Of a stretch of 19,856 nucleotides of DNA, positions 11,964 to 19,790 are shown in pieces; the first letter of the stretch is position 1, and every line of letters starts with the position of its first letter. Under the pieces are notes generated by a model. It was not told the DNA's origin. It did not search any database and worked only from the letters and a program-made list of their open reading frames with translations. Location: positions 1-19,856 of the forward strand of contig CAJFNJ010000033.1 of the NCBI GenBank assembly GCA_904394705.1, read 5' to 3'. The translations under genes and the position numbers were made by a program. This stretch comes from Avimicrobium caecorum (GTDB taxonomy: Bacteria > Bacillota > Clostridia > Oscillospirales > Ruminococcaceae).

Positions 11964-14618
11964 ATGCAGAACAGTCCCATTGCGCATCAGCGTGTCCTGA
12001 ATTATGCGTATGTCGATACAGACACATTGTATCAGGATTTCCAGATCCCGCAGCAGGGCTATAACGAGAAACAGGTCGAGGAGAGCCGCATCGCATACGG
12101 GAGGAATGTCCTGTCAGGCAGAGCGTCGGATACTGTGCTCTATCGCCTGCGCAGAGCCTTTGTCAATCCGTTTACAGTGATCCTGTTTGTGCTGGCTGCC
12201 GTCTCCTTTTTAACCGATGTTGTGCTGGCCTCCAATTTCAGCAGGAATATCACCACATCGGTTATTATCCTGTGCATGCTGCTGCTCAGCGGCATTGTGC
12301 GGTTTATCCAGGAACTGCGTGCCAAGCGCATAGCGGATCATCTGACCCGGATGGTCTCCTCCACGGTGCAGGTGCTCCGCAATGGCCGCTGGTCGGAAAT
12401 CTCCTCCGAGGAGCTTGTGGTTGGCGACAAGGTGCGTCTGTTTGCCGGAGACCGGATTCCGGCGGACATCCGGCTGACGCAGTCGAAGGATTTGTTTGTT
12501 TCCCAGTCGGTGCTGACGGGCGAGAGTGCGATACTGGAGAAGAATGCCGGTACACTTGCCGACGGACAGGCCCGCTCCTATTCGGATTATTACAACCTCG
12601 CCTTTATGGGATCGTCTGTCACCGGCGGTACCGGAGAGGGCATTGTGCTTGCTGTTGGCAAGGATACGGTCTATGGCGGATTTTCATCGATGGAATCCCA
12701 TCTGAAAAATGGCTTTGACCGGGGCGCAAACTCGATTGCGTGGGTGCTGATCCGATTCATGGCGGTTCTGATCCCCGTTATCTTTATCGCCTGCGGCCTG
12801 ACCAAGGGCGATTGGCTTTCCGCCTTTTTGTTTGCGCTTTCGGTTGCTGTGGGCCTGACCCCCGAAATGCTCCCGATGGTGATCAATGCCTGTCTGGCAA
12901 AGGGCAGTGCGGCGATGGGCAAAAAACAGACGGTGGTCAAAAACATCAACGCCATGCAGGGGTTCGGAAGCATGGATGTTCTTTGTGTTGACAAAACCGG
13001 CACCCTGACCGGAGATCAGATTTCCCTGGAATACTATATGGATGTTCTGGGGAACGAGTGCCAGCATGCCCTGGATCTGGCCTATCTCAACAGCCTCTAC
13101 CATACGGGTGTGCAGAACCATCTGGATGATGCGATCCTGCGGTACCGGGAAATGCCGGGGCAGGAGAGCCATTACCGGGAACTGGAGCAGCGGCATCCCA
13201 AGCTGGACGAGCTGCCTTTTGACCATGAGCGGAGGTTTGCCAGCGTCCTGGTGCGGGGCGGCACTGAAAACCTGCTCATCATCAAAGGCAGCGTGGATGA
13301 GGTCTGCCGGAAGTGCAGCCATATCGAGTACAGAGGCGAGCGGCACCCGATTGATGCCCATGGGCGGGACAGCGTCCATGCCATTGTGGATGAGATGCTG
13401 GAGGACGGCATGAAGGTTCTGGCAGTGGCGTATAAACCGCTGAATCAGGAGACCATCTCGCAGGACGATGAAAACGGCCTGACCCTGCTGGGGTATCTGG
13501 CGTTCTTTGATGCACCCAAGCAGAGTGCCGCTGCTGCCATTGAAAAGCTGCACCGGCTCCATGTGGATGTGCGGGTTCTGACCGGGGATAACCAGGATGT
13601 GGCGGTTTCCATCTGCCGCAGGCTGGGGATCGATACCATGCACACCCTGACCGGTGCGGAACTGGAACTGCTTACCGACAATGAAATCCCGGTGAAGCTG
13701 GAACATACAACGGTATTCTCCGAGCTGTCGCCGAAGCAGAAGGTGCAGGTTGTGCGGACACTCCGGGCCAACGGGCACACGGTGGGCTTTTTGGGTGACG
13801 GCATGAATGACCTGCCTGCCATTGTGGAATCCGATGTGGGAATCTCAGTGGATACCGCAGCGGAGACAGTCAAGGAAGTGGCAGATGTTGTCCTTCTCAA
13901 AAAGGACCTGAATGTGCTGGAAGAGGGAATAAAGGAGGGGCGCAGAGCCTTTGCCAATGTTTCAAAATACATCCGGATTACGGCCTCTTCCAACTTCGGC
14001 AACATCTTTTCCGTTGTGATCGCCAGCGCTTTTCTGCCCTTTTTCCCGATGACTGCGCTGCAGATTCTGCTGCTGAATCTCCTGTACGATCTGCTGTGTC
14101 TTGTGCTCCCCTGGGACCAGGTGGACGAGTCGATCTGCGCAAAGCCGCTGGAGTGGTCGGGCAAAACACTGGGACGCTTCATGCGCTTTTTCGGCCCGAT
14201 CAGCTCTGTTTTCGACATCATCACCTTTGCCTACCTGTTCTTTGTTCTGTGTCCCGCTGTCTGCGGCGGCACCTTTGCTTCCCTCTCCGGAAGCGGAGAA
14301 CAGGCCCGGTTTATCATTTTGTTCCAGACAGGGTGGTTCCTCGAATCCATGTGGACCCAGGTTCTGATCCTGCATCTCCTGCGCACCCAGAAGGTTCCGC
14401 TGCTGCAGAGCCGGCCTTCCCGTCCGGTTATGGTGGTCACCTTGCTGGGAACAGCGGTCTTTACGCTCCTCACATTCACCCCCATGGGCGAATGGATCGG
14501 GCTGACTGCTTTGCCGCCGGTCTACTTTGTATTTCTGGCTGTGACCGTCTTTTTCTATCTGCTGTGGGTCACATTGGCCAAACGGTGGTACATCCGCCGC
14601 TACCATGAACTGCTTTGA
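11964..14618 (+). CDS. mgtA: P-type ATPase, Mg2+-importing type (MgtA/MgtB), diverged copy 1
   Basis: Start ATG 11964 (MQNSPIAHQRVLNYAY) follows GAGGTGAGG; a longer open frame would start upstream of the promoter. The 884-aa protein has all P-type ATPase marks: TGES (185-188), phosphorylated Asp343 in DKTGTLT, and GDGMND (611-616). VGLTPEMLPM in the helix before the phosphorylation domain and ITASSNFGN then LLNLLYD near the C-terminus are MgtA-type (IIIB) features. It is nearly as long as E. coli MgtA (898 aa). It should import Mg2+ using ATP at the membrane. It differs from copy 2 at many places where copy 2 keeps the canonical form (CVDKTGTLTGD against CTDKTGTLTQE), so its substrate could differ. 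The winged-helix gene follows after 17 nt. Confidence 0.92.
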   Translation: MQNSPIAHQRVLNYAYVDTDTLYQDFQIPQQGYNEKQVEESRIAYGRNVLSGRASDTVLYRLRRAFVNPFTVILFVLAAVSFLTDVVLASNFSRNITTSVIILCMLLLSGIVRFIQELRAKRIADHLTRMVSSTVQVLRNGRWSEISSEELVVGDKVRLFAGDRIPADIRLTQSKDLFVSQSVLTGESAILEKNAGTLADGQARSYSDYYNLAFMGSSVTGGTGEGIVLAVGKDTVYGGFSSMESHLKNGFDRGANSIAWVLIRFMAVLIPVIFIACGLTKGDWLSAFLFALSVAVGLTPEMLPMVINACLAKGSAAMGKKQTVVKNINAMQGFGSMDVLCVDKTGTLTGDQISLEYYMDVLGNECQHALDLAYLNSLYHTGVQNHLDDAILRYREMPGQESHYRELEQRHPKLDELPFDHERRFASVLVRGGTENLLIIKGSVDEVCRKCSHIEYRGERHPIDAHGRDSVHAIVDEMLEDGMKVLAVAYKPLNQETISQDDENGLTLLGYLAFFDAPKQSAAAAIEKLHRLHVDVRVLTGDNQDVAVSICRRLGIDTMHTLTGAELELLTDNEIPVKLEHTTVFSELSPKQKVQVVRTLRANGHTVGFLGDGMNDLPAIVESDVGISVDTAAETVKEVADVVLLKKDLNVLEEGIKEGRRAFANVSKYIRITASSNFGNIFSVVIASAFLPFFPMTALQILLLNLLYDLLCLVLPWDQVDESICAKPLEWSGKTLGRFMRFFGPISSVFDIITFAYLFFVLCPAVCGGTFASLSGSGEQARFIILFQTGWFLESMWTQVLILHLLRTQKVPLLQSRPSRPVMVVTLLGTAVFTLLTFTPMGEWIGLTALPPVYFVFLAVTVFFYLLWVTLAKRWYIRRYHELL

Positions 14619-14635
14619 GAAAGGAGGAATCCATT

Positions 14636-15133
14636 ATGAAGAAAAATATCGGCTTTATCACCCTGGATTCCTCCCTGGTCCAGTGGCTCCGGGAGACGCT
14701 CCGGACTTCCGCGCCGCAGAGCCTGTCCGCACAGGAGCTGCTGGAGGGGTTCCGGGATTTGCTGGATGGCACGGCGGTTTCTCTGATGCTGGAACTGGGC
14801 GAGGGCAGCTCCCCGGCAGCCGGGAGCGACATCATCTGCTGCGGTGTGCTCTCCATTGATCCCAGACTGCGCAGGGTGAGCCGGGATGGGACCGAGATCC
14901 CCCTGACGCCCAAGGAGTTTGACATTTTGTGTTTTCTGGCCCGCAACCGTGGGGAGGTCTTTACAAAGGAGCAGATATACCAGGCTGTATGGGAAAGTGA
15001 TTACCTGCTGGACGACAGCAATATCATGGCGTTTATCCGGAAGCTGCGCAAGAAAATTGAGCCCAATCCGGACGCTCCGGAATATATCCTGACCATCTGG
15101 GGCATCGGCTACAAATTCAGCGATAAGCTGTAA
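14636..15133 (+). CDS. OmpR/PhoB-type winged-helix regulator without a receiver domain
   Basis: Start ATG 14636 (MKKNIGFITLDSSLVQW) follows AAAGGAGG. The 165-aa protein has a C-terminal winged-helix domain (about 70-162): IPLTPKEFDILCFLARN, then VFTKEQIYQAVW and the wing tip WGIGYKF. The N-terminal 70 residues start like a receiver strand but lack the acidic pair, phospho-Asp and Lys, and are only about half a receiver long. It carries CysCys at 68-69. It is co-transcribed with the upstream P-ATPase. It probably controls the Mg2+ genes through the GCAAG direct repeats; how it senses the signal is unknown. Confidence 0.87.
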   Translation: MKKNIGFITLDSSLVQWLRETLRTSAPQSLSAQELLEGFRDLLDGTAVSLMLELGEGSSPAAGSDIICCGVLSIDPRLRRVSRDGTEIPLTPKEFDILCFLARNRGEVFTKEQIYQAVWESDYLLDDSNIMAFIRKLRKKIEPNPDAPEYILTIWGIGYKFSDKL

Positions 15134-15153
15134 TCAGAAATTCTTACCGAATC

Positions 15154-15208
15154 GCAAGAAAATCGCAAGGTTTTGACCATGTGATCTTTCCTGCGATTTT
15201 TTTATACT
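15154..15208 (+). promoter_or_regulatory. Promoter of the mgtC operon with 11-bp-period direct repeat
   Basis: GCAAG at 15154-15158 and 15165-15169 (period 11 bp) lies 33 nt before TATACT (15203-15208), exactly as at 11875-11929. Over 20 positions the two sites agree at 18 (GCAAGAAAAnnGCAAGGTTT). The natural -35 position carries TGTGAT, a weak match, so activation by the winged-helix protein is likely. Confidence 0.7.
15160..15202 (+). terminator. Terminator-like hairpin after the winged-helix gene
   Basis: AAATCGC-A-AGG pairs with CCT-GCGATTT (10 pairs and one bulge, loop about 15 nt) and runs into TTTTTTT. It overlaps the direct repeat and ends at the -10 box of the mgtC promoter. Confidence 0.6.
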
Positions 15209-15235
15209 GGTTAAGGCCGAAAGGAGGAGTGCTGA

Positions 15236-15913
15236 ATGAACTGGATGGATTTTATGATGCGTATCCTGCTCGCTGTCCTGCTGGGATTTCTGATTGGGCT
15301 GGAACGGCAGATCACCGGACATACTGCCGGAATCCGGATCAATGTGCTGATCTCGATGGGGTCCTGCCTGTTCCTGATGTTTCCCATCATCACCGGGTCG
15401 GACGAAGTGTACCGCATTGCCAGCTATATTGTATCCGGGGTCGGATTCCTGTGCAGCGGGGTCATTTTCAAGGACGGCGGGACAGTGCGGGGGCTCAATA
15501 CAGCCGCCACACTCTGGTGCACAGCAGCAATCGGCGTGCTGGCAAGCTCCGGATACTTTCTGTTGGCATCTGCCGCAACCGGGACGCTGATTCTTTCAAA
15601 CCTGCTGTTCCGCCCCCTGTCCATGAAAGTCAGACCGGTTACCGGCTGGGAGGAGAGCGAAAAACTCTACCGTATCTCGATCACCTGCCGGGAAGCCAAG
15701 GAAACAGATATCCGTGCTCTCCTCATTAACGGGAACACCAGCAGGACCCTGTACCTCAATCATCTGGACAGCGGCGATGTGGTGGGCGATAAGGTGGAGA
15801 TCATTGCGGAGTACTGCTCGGTCGGGAACGCACAGAACCAGGTTCTGGAGGGGATCGTGCGCCAGGCACTGAAGCTGCCGGAGGTAGTCAGCGCGGGCTG
15901 GGAGGTGCTGTAA
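15236..15913 (+). CDS. mgtC: MgtC/SapB family membrane protein
   Basis: ATG 15236 follows AAAGGAGGAG. The 225-aa protein has four or five N-terminal membrane helices with GFLIGLERQITGHTAGIR (17-34), FLCSGVIFKDGG (72-83 region) and TAATLWCTAAIGVLASSGY, the MgtC signature, and an ACT-like C-terminal domain (about 145-225). MgtC proteins help bacteria cope with low Mg2+ and modulate the F1Fo ATPase in Salmonella; the role in this organism is inferred. It begins an operon with two small membrane proteins and then mgtA copy 2. Confidence 0.92.
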   Translation: MNWMDFMMRILLAVLLGFLIGLERQITGHTAGIRINVLISMGSCLFLMFPIITGSDEVYRIASYIVSGVGFLCSGVIFKDGGTVRGLNTAATLWCTAAIGVLASSGYFLLASAATGTLILSNLLFRPLSMKVRPVTGWEESEKLYRISITCREAKETDIRALLINGNTSRTLYLNHLDSGDVVGDKVEIIAEYCSVGNAQNQVLEGIVRQALKLPEVVSAGWEVL

Positions 15914-16162
15914 GTGAGGGAGAGAACGCAGAACGATAAGCGGATCAGATTCCTGCCCTGTGCTATACTCACCGCTGCCATCGGCTGTCTGTGCAGCATG
16001 CTGACGGGGAGGGGAGTGATGCTGCTTTGGCTCTGGTCTGGGATCACCGCCCTGATCGGGCTTGCCTCGGTCACTGTCCTGCTGTGCGGGTTTTCCCGCC
16101 TGAGCAGGCTGAGAAACCGTCCCGGGAAACGGGCGAATGAATCTGATTACAGAAAGGTGTGA
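15914..16162 (+). CDS. Small membrane protein in the mgtC operon (82 aa), family not recognised
   Basis: GTG 15914 directly follows the mgtC stop codon, with GGAGG (15901-15905) 8 nt upstream inside mgtC. The protein has two hydrophobic helices (about 13-31 and 36-59), flanked by basic stretches MRERTQNDKR and RLSRLRNRPGKR. I cannot name a family. Tight coupling to mgtC suggests a partner role in Mg2+ stress. Confidence 0.68.
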   Translation: MRERTQNDKRIRFLPCAILTAAIGCLCSMLTGRGVMLLWLWSGITALIGLASVTVLLCGFSRLSRLRNRPGKRANESDYRKV

Positions 16163-16168
16163 TCTGTT

Positions 16169-16474
16169 ATGGAGTATATCTATATCTTCTTGGGAGTCCT
16201 GTTCATCATAGCGGGCCTTGCGTTTTTCTTTGGAAGGACGAACATCCAGCTCTTTGCTTGGGAAAACATGCCGGAGCAGGGGAGGGGCAGGATCATGCCG
16301 CTCTGCCGCTGCGTGGGCGAGGTGATTGTGCTCAGCGGCCTCATCTTCCTGATGAAGGGCTTGTGGGCAGGCTTTTCGGAACACTGGCTTGCAGGCTCCA
16401 TAGCGGCATGGCTGGCGGCAGCCGGACTGGATGTCTGGTACACAGCGGGGAGCAGACGCTGCCCGCAATTATAA
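16169..16474 (+). CDS. Small membrane protein (101 aa), DUF3784-like layout
   Basis: ATG 16169 follows AGAAAGGTG and lies 6 nt after the previous stop. Three hydrophobic segments are predicted (about 4-22, 47-64 and 73-92) with a charged loop (NMPEQGRGRIM, 33-43) between the first two. The length and order of helices resemble DUF3784 proteins, but the match is weak and the function unknown. It lies in the operon with mgtC. Confidence 0.65.
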   Translation: MEYIYIFLGVLFIIAGLAFFFGRTNIQLFAWENMPEQGRGRIMPLCRCVGEVIVLSGLIFLMKGLWAGFSEHWLAGSIAAWLAAAGLDVWYTAGSRRCPQL

Positions 16475-16543
16475 TCCGTGCTGCGGCTCTGTGCGGCAGA
16501 GTGCGGTTTTGAATAGATATTTTGCAAAAGCGAGGTGAACGGC

Positions 16544-16636
16544 ATGGACTCTGACGGAAATCCCCGAAGGCAGCAGGCAGCAGGCGTATGGAACCCGGAA
16601 GTTCCATGCCCTTTCTGTATTCCTGCCTGCCTCTGA
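16544..16636 (+). CDS. Proline-rich leader ORF upstream of mgtA copy 2 (30 aa)
   Basis: ATG 16544 has AGGTG (16533-16537) 6 nt upstream. The 30-aa peptide starts MDSDGNPRRQQAAG and contains five prolines (7, 18, 21, 23, 27) and three cysteines. The stop TGA at 16634 lies 7 nt before the AAGGAGG ribosome site of mgtA copy 2. Inside it, ATGGAAC and GTTCCAT (16586-16606 region) form a 7-bp stem, and AGGCAGCAGG can pair with CCTGCCTGCCT near the 3' end. Salmonella mgtL is also a short, acidic, proline-rich leader before mgtA; no homology is claimed. It may be chance, although the ribosome site supports it. Confidence 0.5.
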   Translation: MDSDGNPRRQQAAGVWNPEVPCPFCIPACL

Positions 16637-16658
16637 TCAGCATAAGGAGGTAAGACCA

Positions 16659-19424
16659 ATGAACAAGAAGCAAAACCATATTTCAGCCCGTCAGGCTGCG
16701 GAAAAGGCCGTGATCCGGGACGAGCAGAACCGCCGCATCCGGTATGCGGCAACAAATCCGGTTCCGGAGGTTCTGAAGGAGCTGCACACCACCCTTTGCG
16801 GCCTTGATATGGAAGAGGTGTCCGCCAGCCGGGCCCGGTATGGCAGCAACAAGGTGACCCATGAGAAGAAAAAATCCCTGCTCAGACGGCTGGCAGACGC
16901 GTTTATCAATCCCTTTACTGCCATTCTGTTCTTTTTGGCTCTGGTGTCCACCATGACCGACATGGTTTTCCCGTACTTTTCCCTGTTCGGGAGTGCGCCG
17001 GAGGACTTTGACTGCCTGACCGCAGTGATTATCCTGACGATGGTGGTTATTTCCGGTACACTCCGGTTTGTACAGGAATCCAGAAGCGGCAATGCGGCAG
17101 AACGGCTGCTTGCCATGATTACCACCACCTGTACCGTCACCCGCCAAAACCAGGAAAAGGCGGAAATCCCGATGGATGAGCTGGTGGTGGGGGATATTGT
17201 GCATCTGTCCGCCGGGGATATGATTCCGGCTGATGTCCGCATTCTGGAGGCAAAGGATCTGTTTATCAGCCAGTCCAGTCTGACAGGCGAGAGCGAACCG
17301 GTGGAGAAAACGCCCCATGTAAGTGCTCCGGCAGAGAGCATCACCGACTATCCGGACATTGCGTTCATGGGGAGCAGTGTGGTGTCCGGCAGCGCGTCTG
17401 CTGTGGCGGTGTGCGTCGGGGACAATACGCTGTTCGGGTCCATGGCATCGGCTGTGGCAGGGGAGGCCGTGGAAACGAGCTTTACCAAAGGCGTAAATGC
17501 GGTTTCCTGGGTTCTGATCCGGTTCATGGCGGTGATGGTCCCGCTGGTATTCTTCATCAACGGCATCACCAAAGGGGATTGGCTGGGGGCATTCCTGTTC
17601 GGCATTTCCATTGCTGTCGGCCTGACTCCGGAAATGCTTCCCATGATCGTAACCACCTGCCTTGCCAAGGGCGCTGTGTCCATGAGCAAGAAGCAGACCA
17701 TCGTCAAAAACCTCAACTCCATCCAGAATTTCGGGGCAATCGATATTCTCTGCACCGATAAGACCGGCACTCTCACCCAGGAACAGGTGGTTCTGGAGTA
17801 TCATCTCAATGTCAACGGCGATGATGATACCCGGGTTCTGCGCCATGCGTATCTCAACAGCTACTTCCAGACCGGATACAAGAACCTGATGGATCTGGCA
17901 ATTATCCGCCGGACCGAGGAGGCAGAGGCTGAAGATCCACGGCTGATGGATCTGTCGGAGCACTACATCAAGGTGGACGAGATCCCCTTTGATTTTGCCC
18001 GCCGGCGTCTGACCACCGTTGTTCAGGACAAGAGCGGCAAAACGCAGATGGTGACCAAGGGCGCTGTGGAAGAAATGCTGTCGATCTGTTCTTTTGCGGA
18101 GGTTGACGGCAGTGTCCGGCCTCTGACTGAGGAGGTGCGCCTGCGTATCCTCCGGACAGTGGACGGCCTCAACGATAAGGGGTTCCGTGTGCTTGCCATT
18201 GCGCAGAAAAGCAATCCATCTCCGGTGGGGACATTCGGCGTCAAGGATGAGTGTGATATGGTGCTGATCGGCTATCTGGCTTTTCTTGACCCGCCCAAGG
18301 AGTCCACTGCGGATGCCATCAGGGCTTTGAAGGATCATGGCGTGACGACCAAAATCCTGACCGGGGACAATGATAAGGTTACCCGTACCATCTGCAAGCA
18401 GGTGGGGCTGAGGGTGCGCAATATGCTGCTGGGATCGGATCTCGAACACATGAGCGATGCCGAACTGGCCCGGGCAGCGGAAACCACCGATGTTTTCGCC
18501 AAGCTGACCCCGGATCAGAAGGCCCGGGTTGTCTCGGTGCTGCGGGAGAATGACCACACAGTTGGCTTCATGGGAGATGGCATCAATGATGCCGCTGCCA
18601 TGAAAGCGGCAGACATCGGTATCTCTGTGGATACCGCAGTGGATGTCGCCAAGGAGTCAGCGGATATTATCCTGCTGGAAAAGGACCTGATGGTACTGGA
18701 GCAGGGGATCATCGAAGGCCGCAAGACCTATGCCAATATGATCAAGTACATCAAGATGACTGCCTCGTCCAACTTCGGCAATATGTTCTCGGTGCTGGCT
18801 GCATCGGCGCTCTTGCCGTTCCTGCCCATGATGAGCGTCCATCTGATTTTCCTGAACCTGATCTATGACCTGTCCTGCACAGCCATTCCCTGGGACAATG
18901 TGGACGAGGAATTCATTGCCAAGCCCCGGAAATGGGATGCGTCCAGCGTGGGCAATTTCATGATCTGGATCGGGCCCACCAGTTCTATTTTCGACTTTAC
19001 AACCTATCTGTTCATGTATTTTGTGTTCTGTCCGATCTTTGTTTCGGGCGGTGTGCTGTTCAACGATCTGCCTGCTCATTTCAGCGGAGCGGAACTGGCT
19101 GTGATGCAGGCAAAGTACATCGGAATGTTCCAGGCAGGCTGGTTTGTGGAGTCCATGTGGAGCCAGACCCTGGTTATCCACATGATCCGGACCCCCAAGC
19201 TGCCCTTTATCCAGAGCAGAGCTTCCGCACCACTGACACTGCTCACTATGATGGGGATCACAATCCTGACGATCATTCCGTTCACACCCTTTGGAGCCAT
19301 GCTTGGGTTTACAGCCCTGCCTGCCGCTTACTTTGCCTATCTGATTCCGTGCATTCTGCTCTATATGGTACTGGCTACCAGCCTGAAAAAAGCCTATGCA
19401 CGGCACTATGGGGAGCTGCTTTGA
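16659..19424 (+). CDS. mgtA: Mg2+-importing P-type ATPase (MgtA), canonical copy 2
   Basis: ATG 16659 follows AAGGAGG. The 921-aa protein has TGES (209-212), phosphorylated Asp367 in CTDKTGTLTQ and GDGIND (639-644). FGAIDILC before the phosphorylation site and AYLNSYFQTGYKNLMDLAI after it closely follow enterobacterial MgtA. EMLP in the fourth membrane helix, TASSNFGN, and NLIYD near 730 are the transport-site region. It is slightly longer than E. coli MgtA, mostly at the N-terminus (RQAAEKAVIRDEQNRR). It should take up Mg2+ when the ion is scarce. A 53-aa membrane protein follows after 18 nt. Confidence 0.95.
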   Translation: MNKKQNHISARQAAEKAVIRDEQNRRIRYAATNPVPEVLKELHTTLCGLDMEEVSASRARYGSNKVTHEKKKSLLRRLADAFINPFTAILFFLALVSTMTDMVFPYFSLFGSAPEDFDCLTAVIILTMVVISGTLRFVQESRSGNAAERLLAMITTTCTVTRQNQEKAEIPMDELVVGDIVHLSAGDMIPADVRILEAKDLFISQSSLTGESEPVEKTPHVSAPAESITDYPDIAFMGSSVVSGSASAVAVCVGDNTLFGSMASAVAGEAVETSFTKGVNAVSWVLIRFMAVMVPLVFFINGITKGDWLGAFLFGISIAVGLTPEMLPMIVTTCLAKGAVSMSKKQTIVKNLNSIQNFGAIDILCTDKTGTLTQEQVVLEYHLNVNGDDDTRVLRHAYLNSYFQTGYKNLMDLAIIRRTEEAEAEDPRLMDLSEHYIKVDEIPFDFARRRLTTVVQDKSGKTQMVTKGAVEEMLSICSFAEVDGSVRPLTEEVRLRILRTVDGLNDKGFRVLAIAQKSNPSPVGTFGVKDECDMVLIGYLAFLDPPKESTADAIRALKDHGVTTKILTGDNDKVTRTICKQVGLRVRNMLLGSDLEHMSDAELARAAETTDVFAKLTPDQKARVVSVLRENDHTVGFMGDGINDAAAMKAADIGISVDTAVDVAKESADIILLEKDLMVLEQGIIEGRKTYANMIKYIKMTASSNFGNMFSVLAASALLPFLPMMSVHLIFLNLIYDLSCTAIPWDNVDEEFIAKPRKWDASSVGNFMIWIGPTSSIFDFTTYLFMYFVFCPIFVSGGVLFNDLPAHFSGAELAVMQAKYIGMFQAGWFVESMWSQTLVIHMIRTPKLPFIQSRASAPLTLLTMMGITILTIIPFTPFGAMLGFTALPAAYFAYLIPCILLYMVLATSLKKAYARHYGELL

Positions 19425-19442
19425 GAATAGGAGGTGTTTTAT

Positions 19443-19604
19443 ATGAACTGGACAGCGATCTGGACAAGCCTGTTCGGCACCACATCCCTTTTTGGGGTCA
19501 ATATGGGTTTCTGGGCAGGCATGGCCTCTGTTCTGCTGATTGTGATTCTGATGAATGTGGTGTTCTGGAGCATAAAGCCACAAAATCCGGGTCAGATGCG
19601 ATAG
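19443..19604 (+). CDS. Single-span small membrane protein downstream of mgtA (53 aa)
   Basis: ATG 19443 follows AGGAGGT. The peptide starts MNWTAIWTSLFGTTSLFG, then has a hydrophobic helix (about 22-44: MGFWAGMASVLLIVILMNVV, shown in part) and a short basic tail ending PQNPGQMR. Enterobacteria have tiny membrane proteins MgtR and MgtS that bind Mg2+ transporters; the position here suggests a similar role, by analogy only. I recall similar peptides after mgtA in Clostridia but cannot confirm it. A terminator follows. Confidence 0.78.
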   Translation: MNWTAIWTSLFGTTSLFGVNMGFWAGMASVLLIVILMNVVFWSIKPQNPGQMR

Positions 19605-19666
19605 CTGCTGCCCTGAATCCTATCTGACTTCCCGCTTATGGGGCCGAAAAAGCCGGGGAGAACAAA

Positions 19667-19699
19667 AGAGCGGACTGACTTTCGTCAGTCCGCTTTTTT
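19667..19699 (+). terminator. Terminator closing the Mg2+ island
   Basis: AGCGGACTGAC (19669-19679) and GTCAGTCCGCT (19684-19694) form a perfect 11-bp stem around a 4-nt loop, followed by a T-run. Confidence 0.92.
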
Positions 19700-19772
19700 C
19701 GTGAATCCTATAAAATCGCTGCTATGAAGGAGTCCGGCTCCCCACACAGCCAGCTATGACAGGCTCCGGGGA

Positions 19773-19784
19773 TTATTCCCACTC
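19773..19784 (-). other. guaA 3'-end-like sequence, possible attachment-site core
   Basis: On the minus strand GAGTGGGAATAA reads Glu-Trp-Glu-stop, the usual end of GMP synthase (GuaA), and includes the 8-mer GAGTGGGA known as a core of guaA-integrated islands. Only Leu-Gly precede it before an in-frame stop (minus, 19793-19791), and the sequence on that side is AT-rich. So the rest of guaA is absent here. The match is short and could be chance. Confidence 0.35.
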
Positions 19785-19790
19785 GCCGAG

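Noticed and set aside
11953..11970. GGTGAGGCCTATG before mgtA copy 1 resembles the start of an M-box Mg2+ riboswitch
   Set aside because: The M-box needs well over 100 nt of leader, but here the coding start lies within this motif and the predicted leader is about 28 nt.
16470..16475. TATAAT at the end of the 101-aa gene as a promoter for mgtA copy 2
   Set aside because: No acceptable -35 (GGGGAG at the right distance), and the bases are also the end of the coding frame. It remains possible but unsupported.
16522..16537. GCAAAAGCGAGG before the mgtA copy 2 leader ORF as a third GCAAG operator
   Set aside because: The period is not 11 bp, the second half-site differs, and no -10 lies 33 nt downstream.
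16683..18557. 624-codon open frame on the minus strand antisense to mgtA copy 2
   Set aside because: It is a shadow of the well-supported P-ATPase: rich in His, Gln and Arg, no ribosome site, no domain. The same holds for 1030-2151, 2553-3653, 9378-10634 and 12684-13778 (minus).
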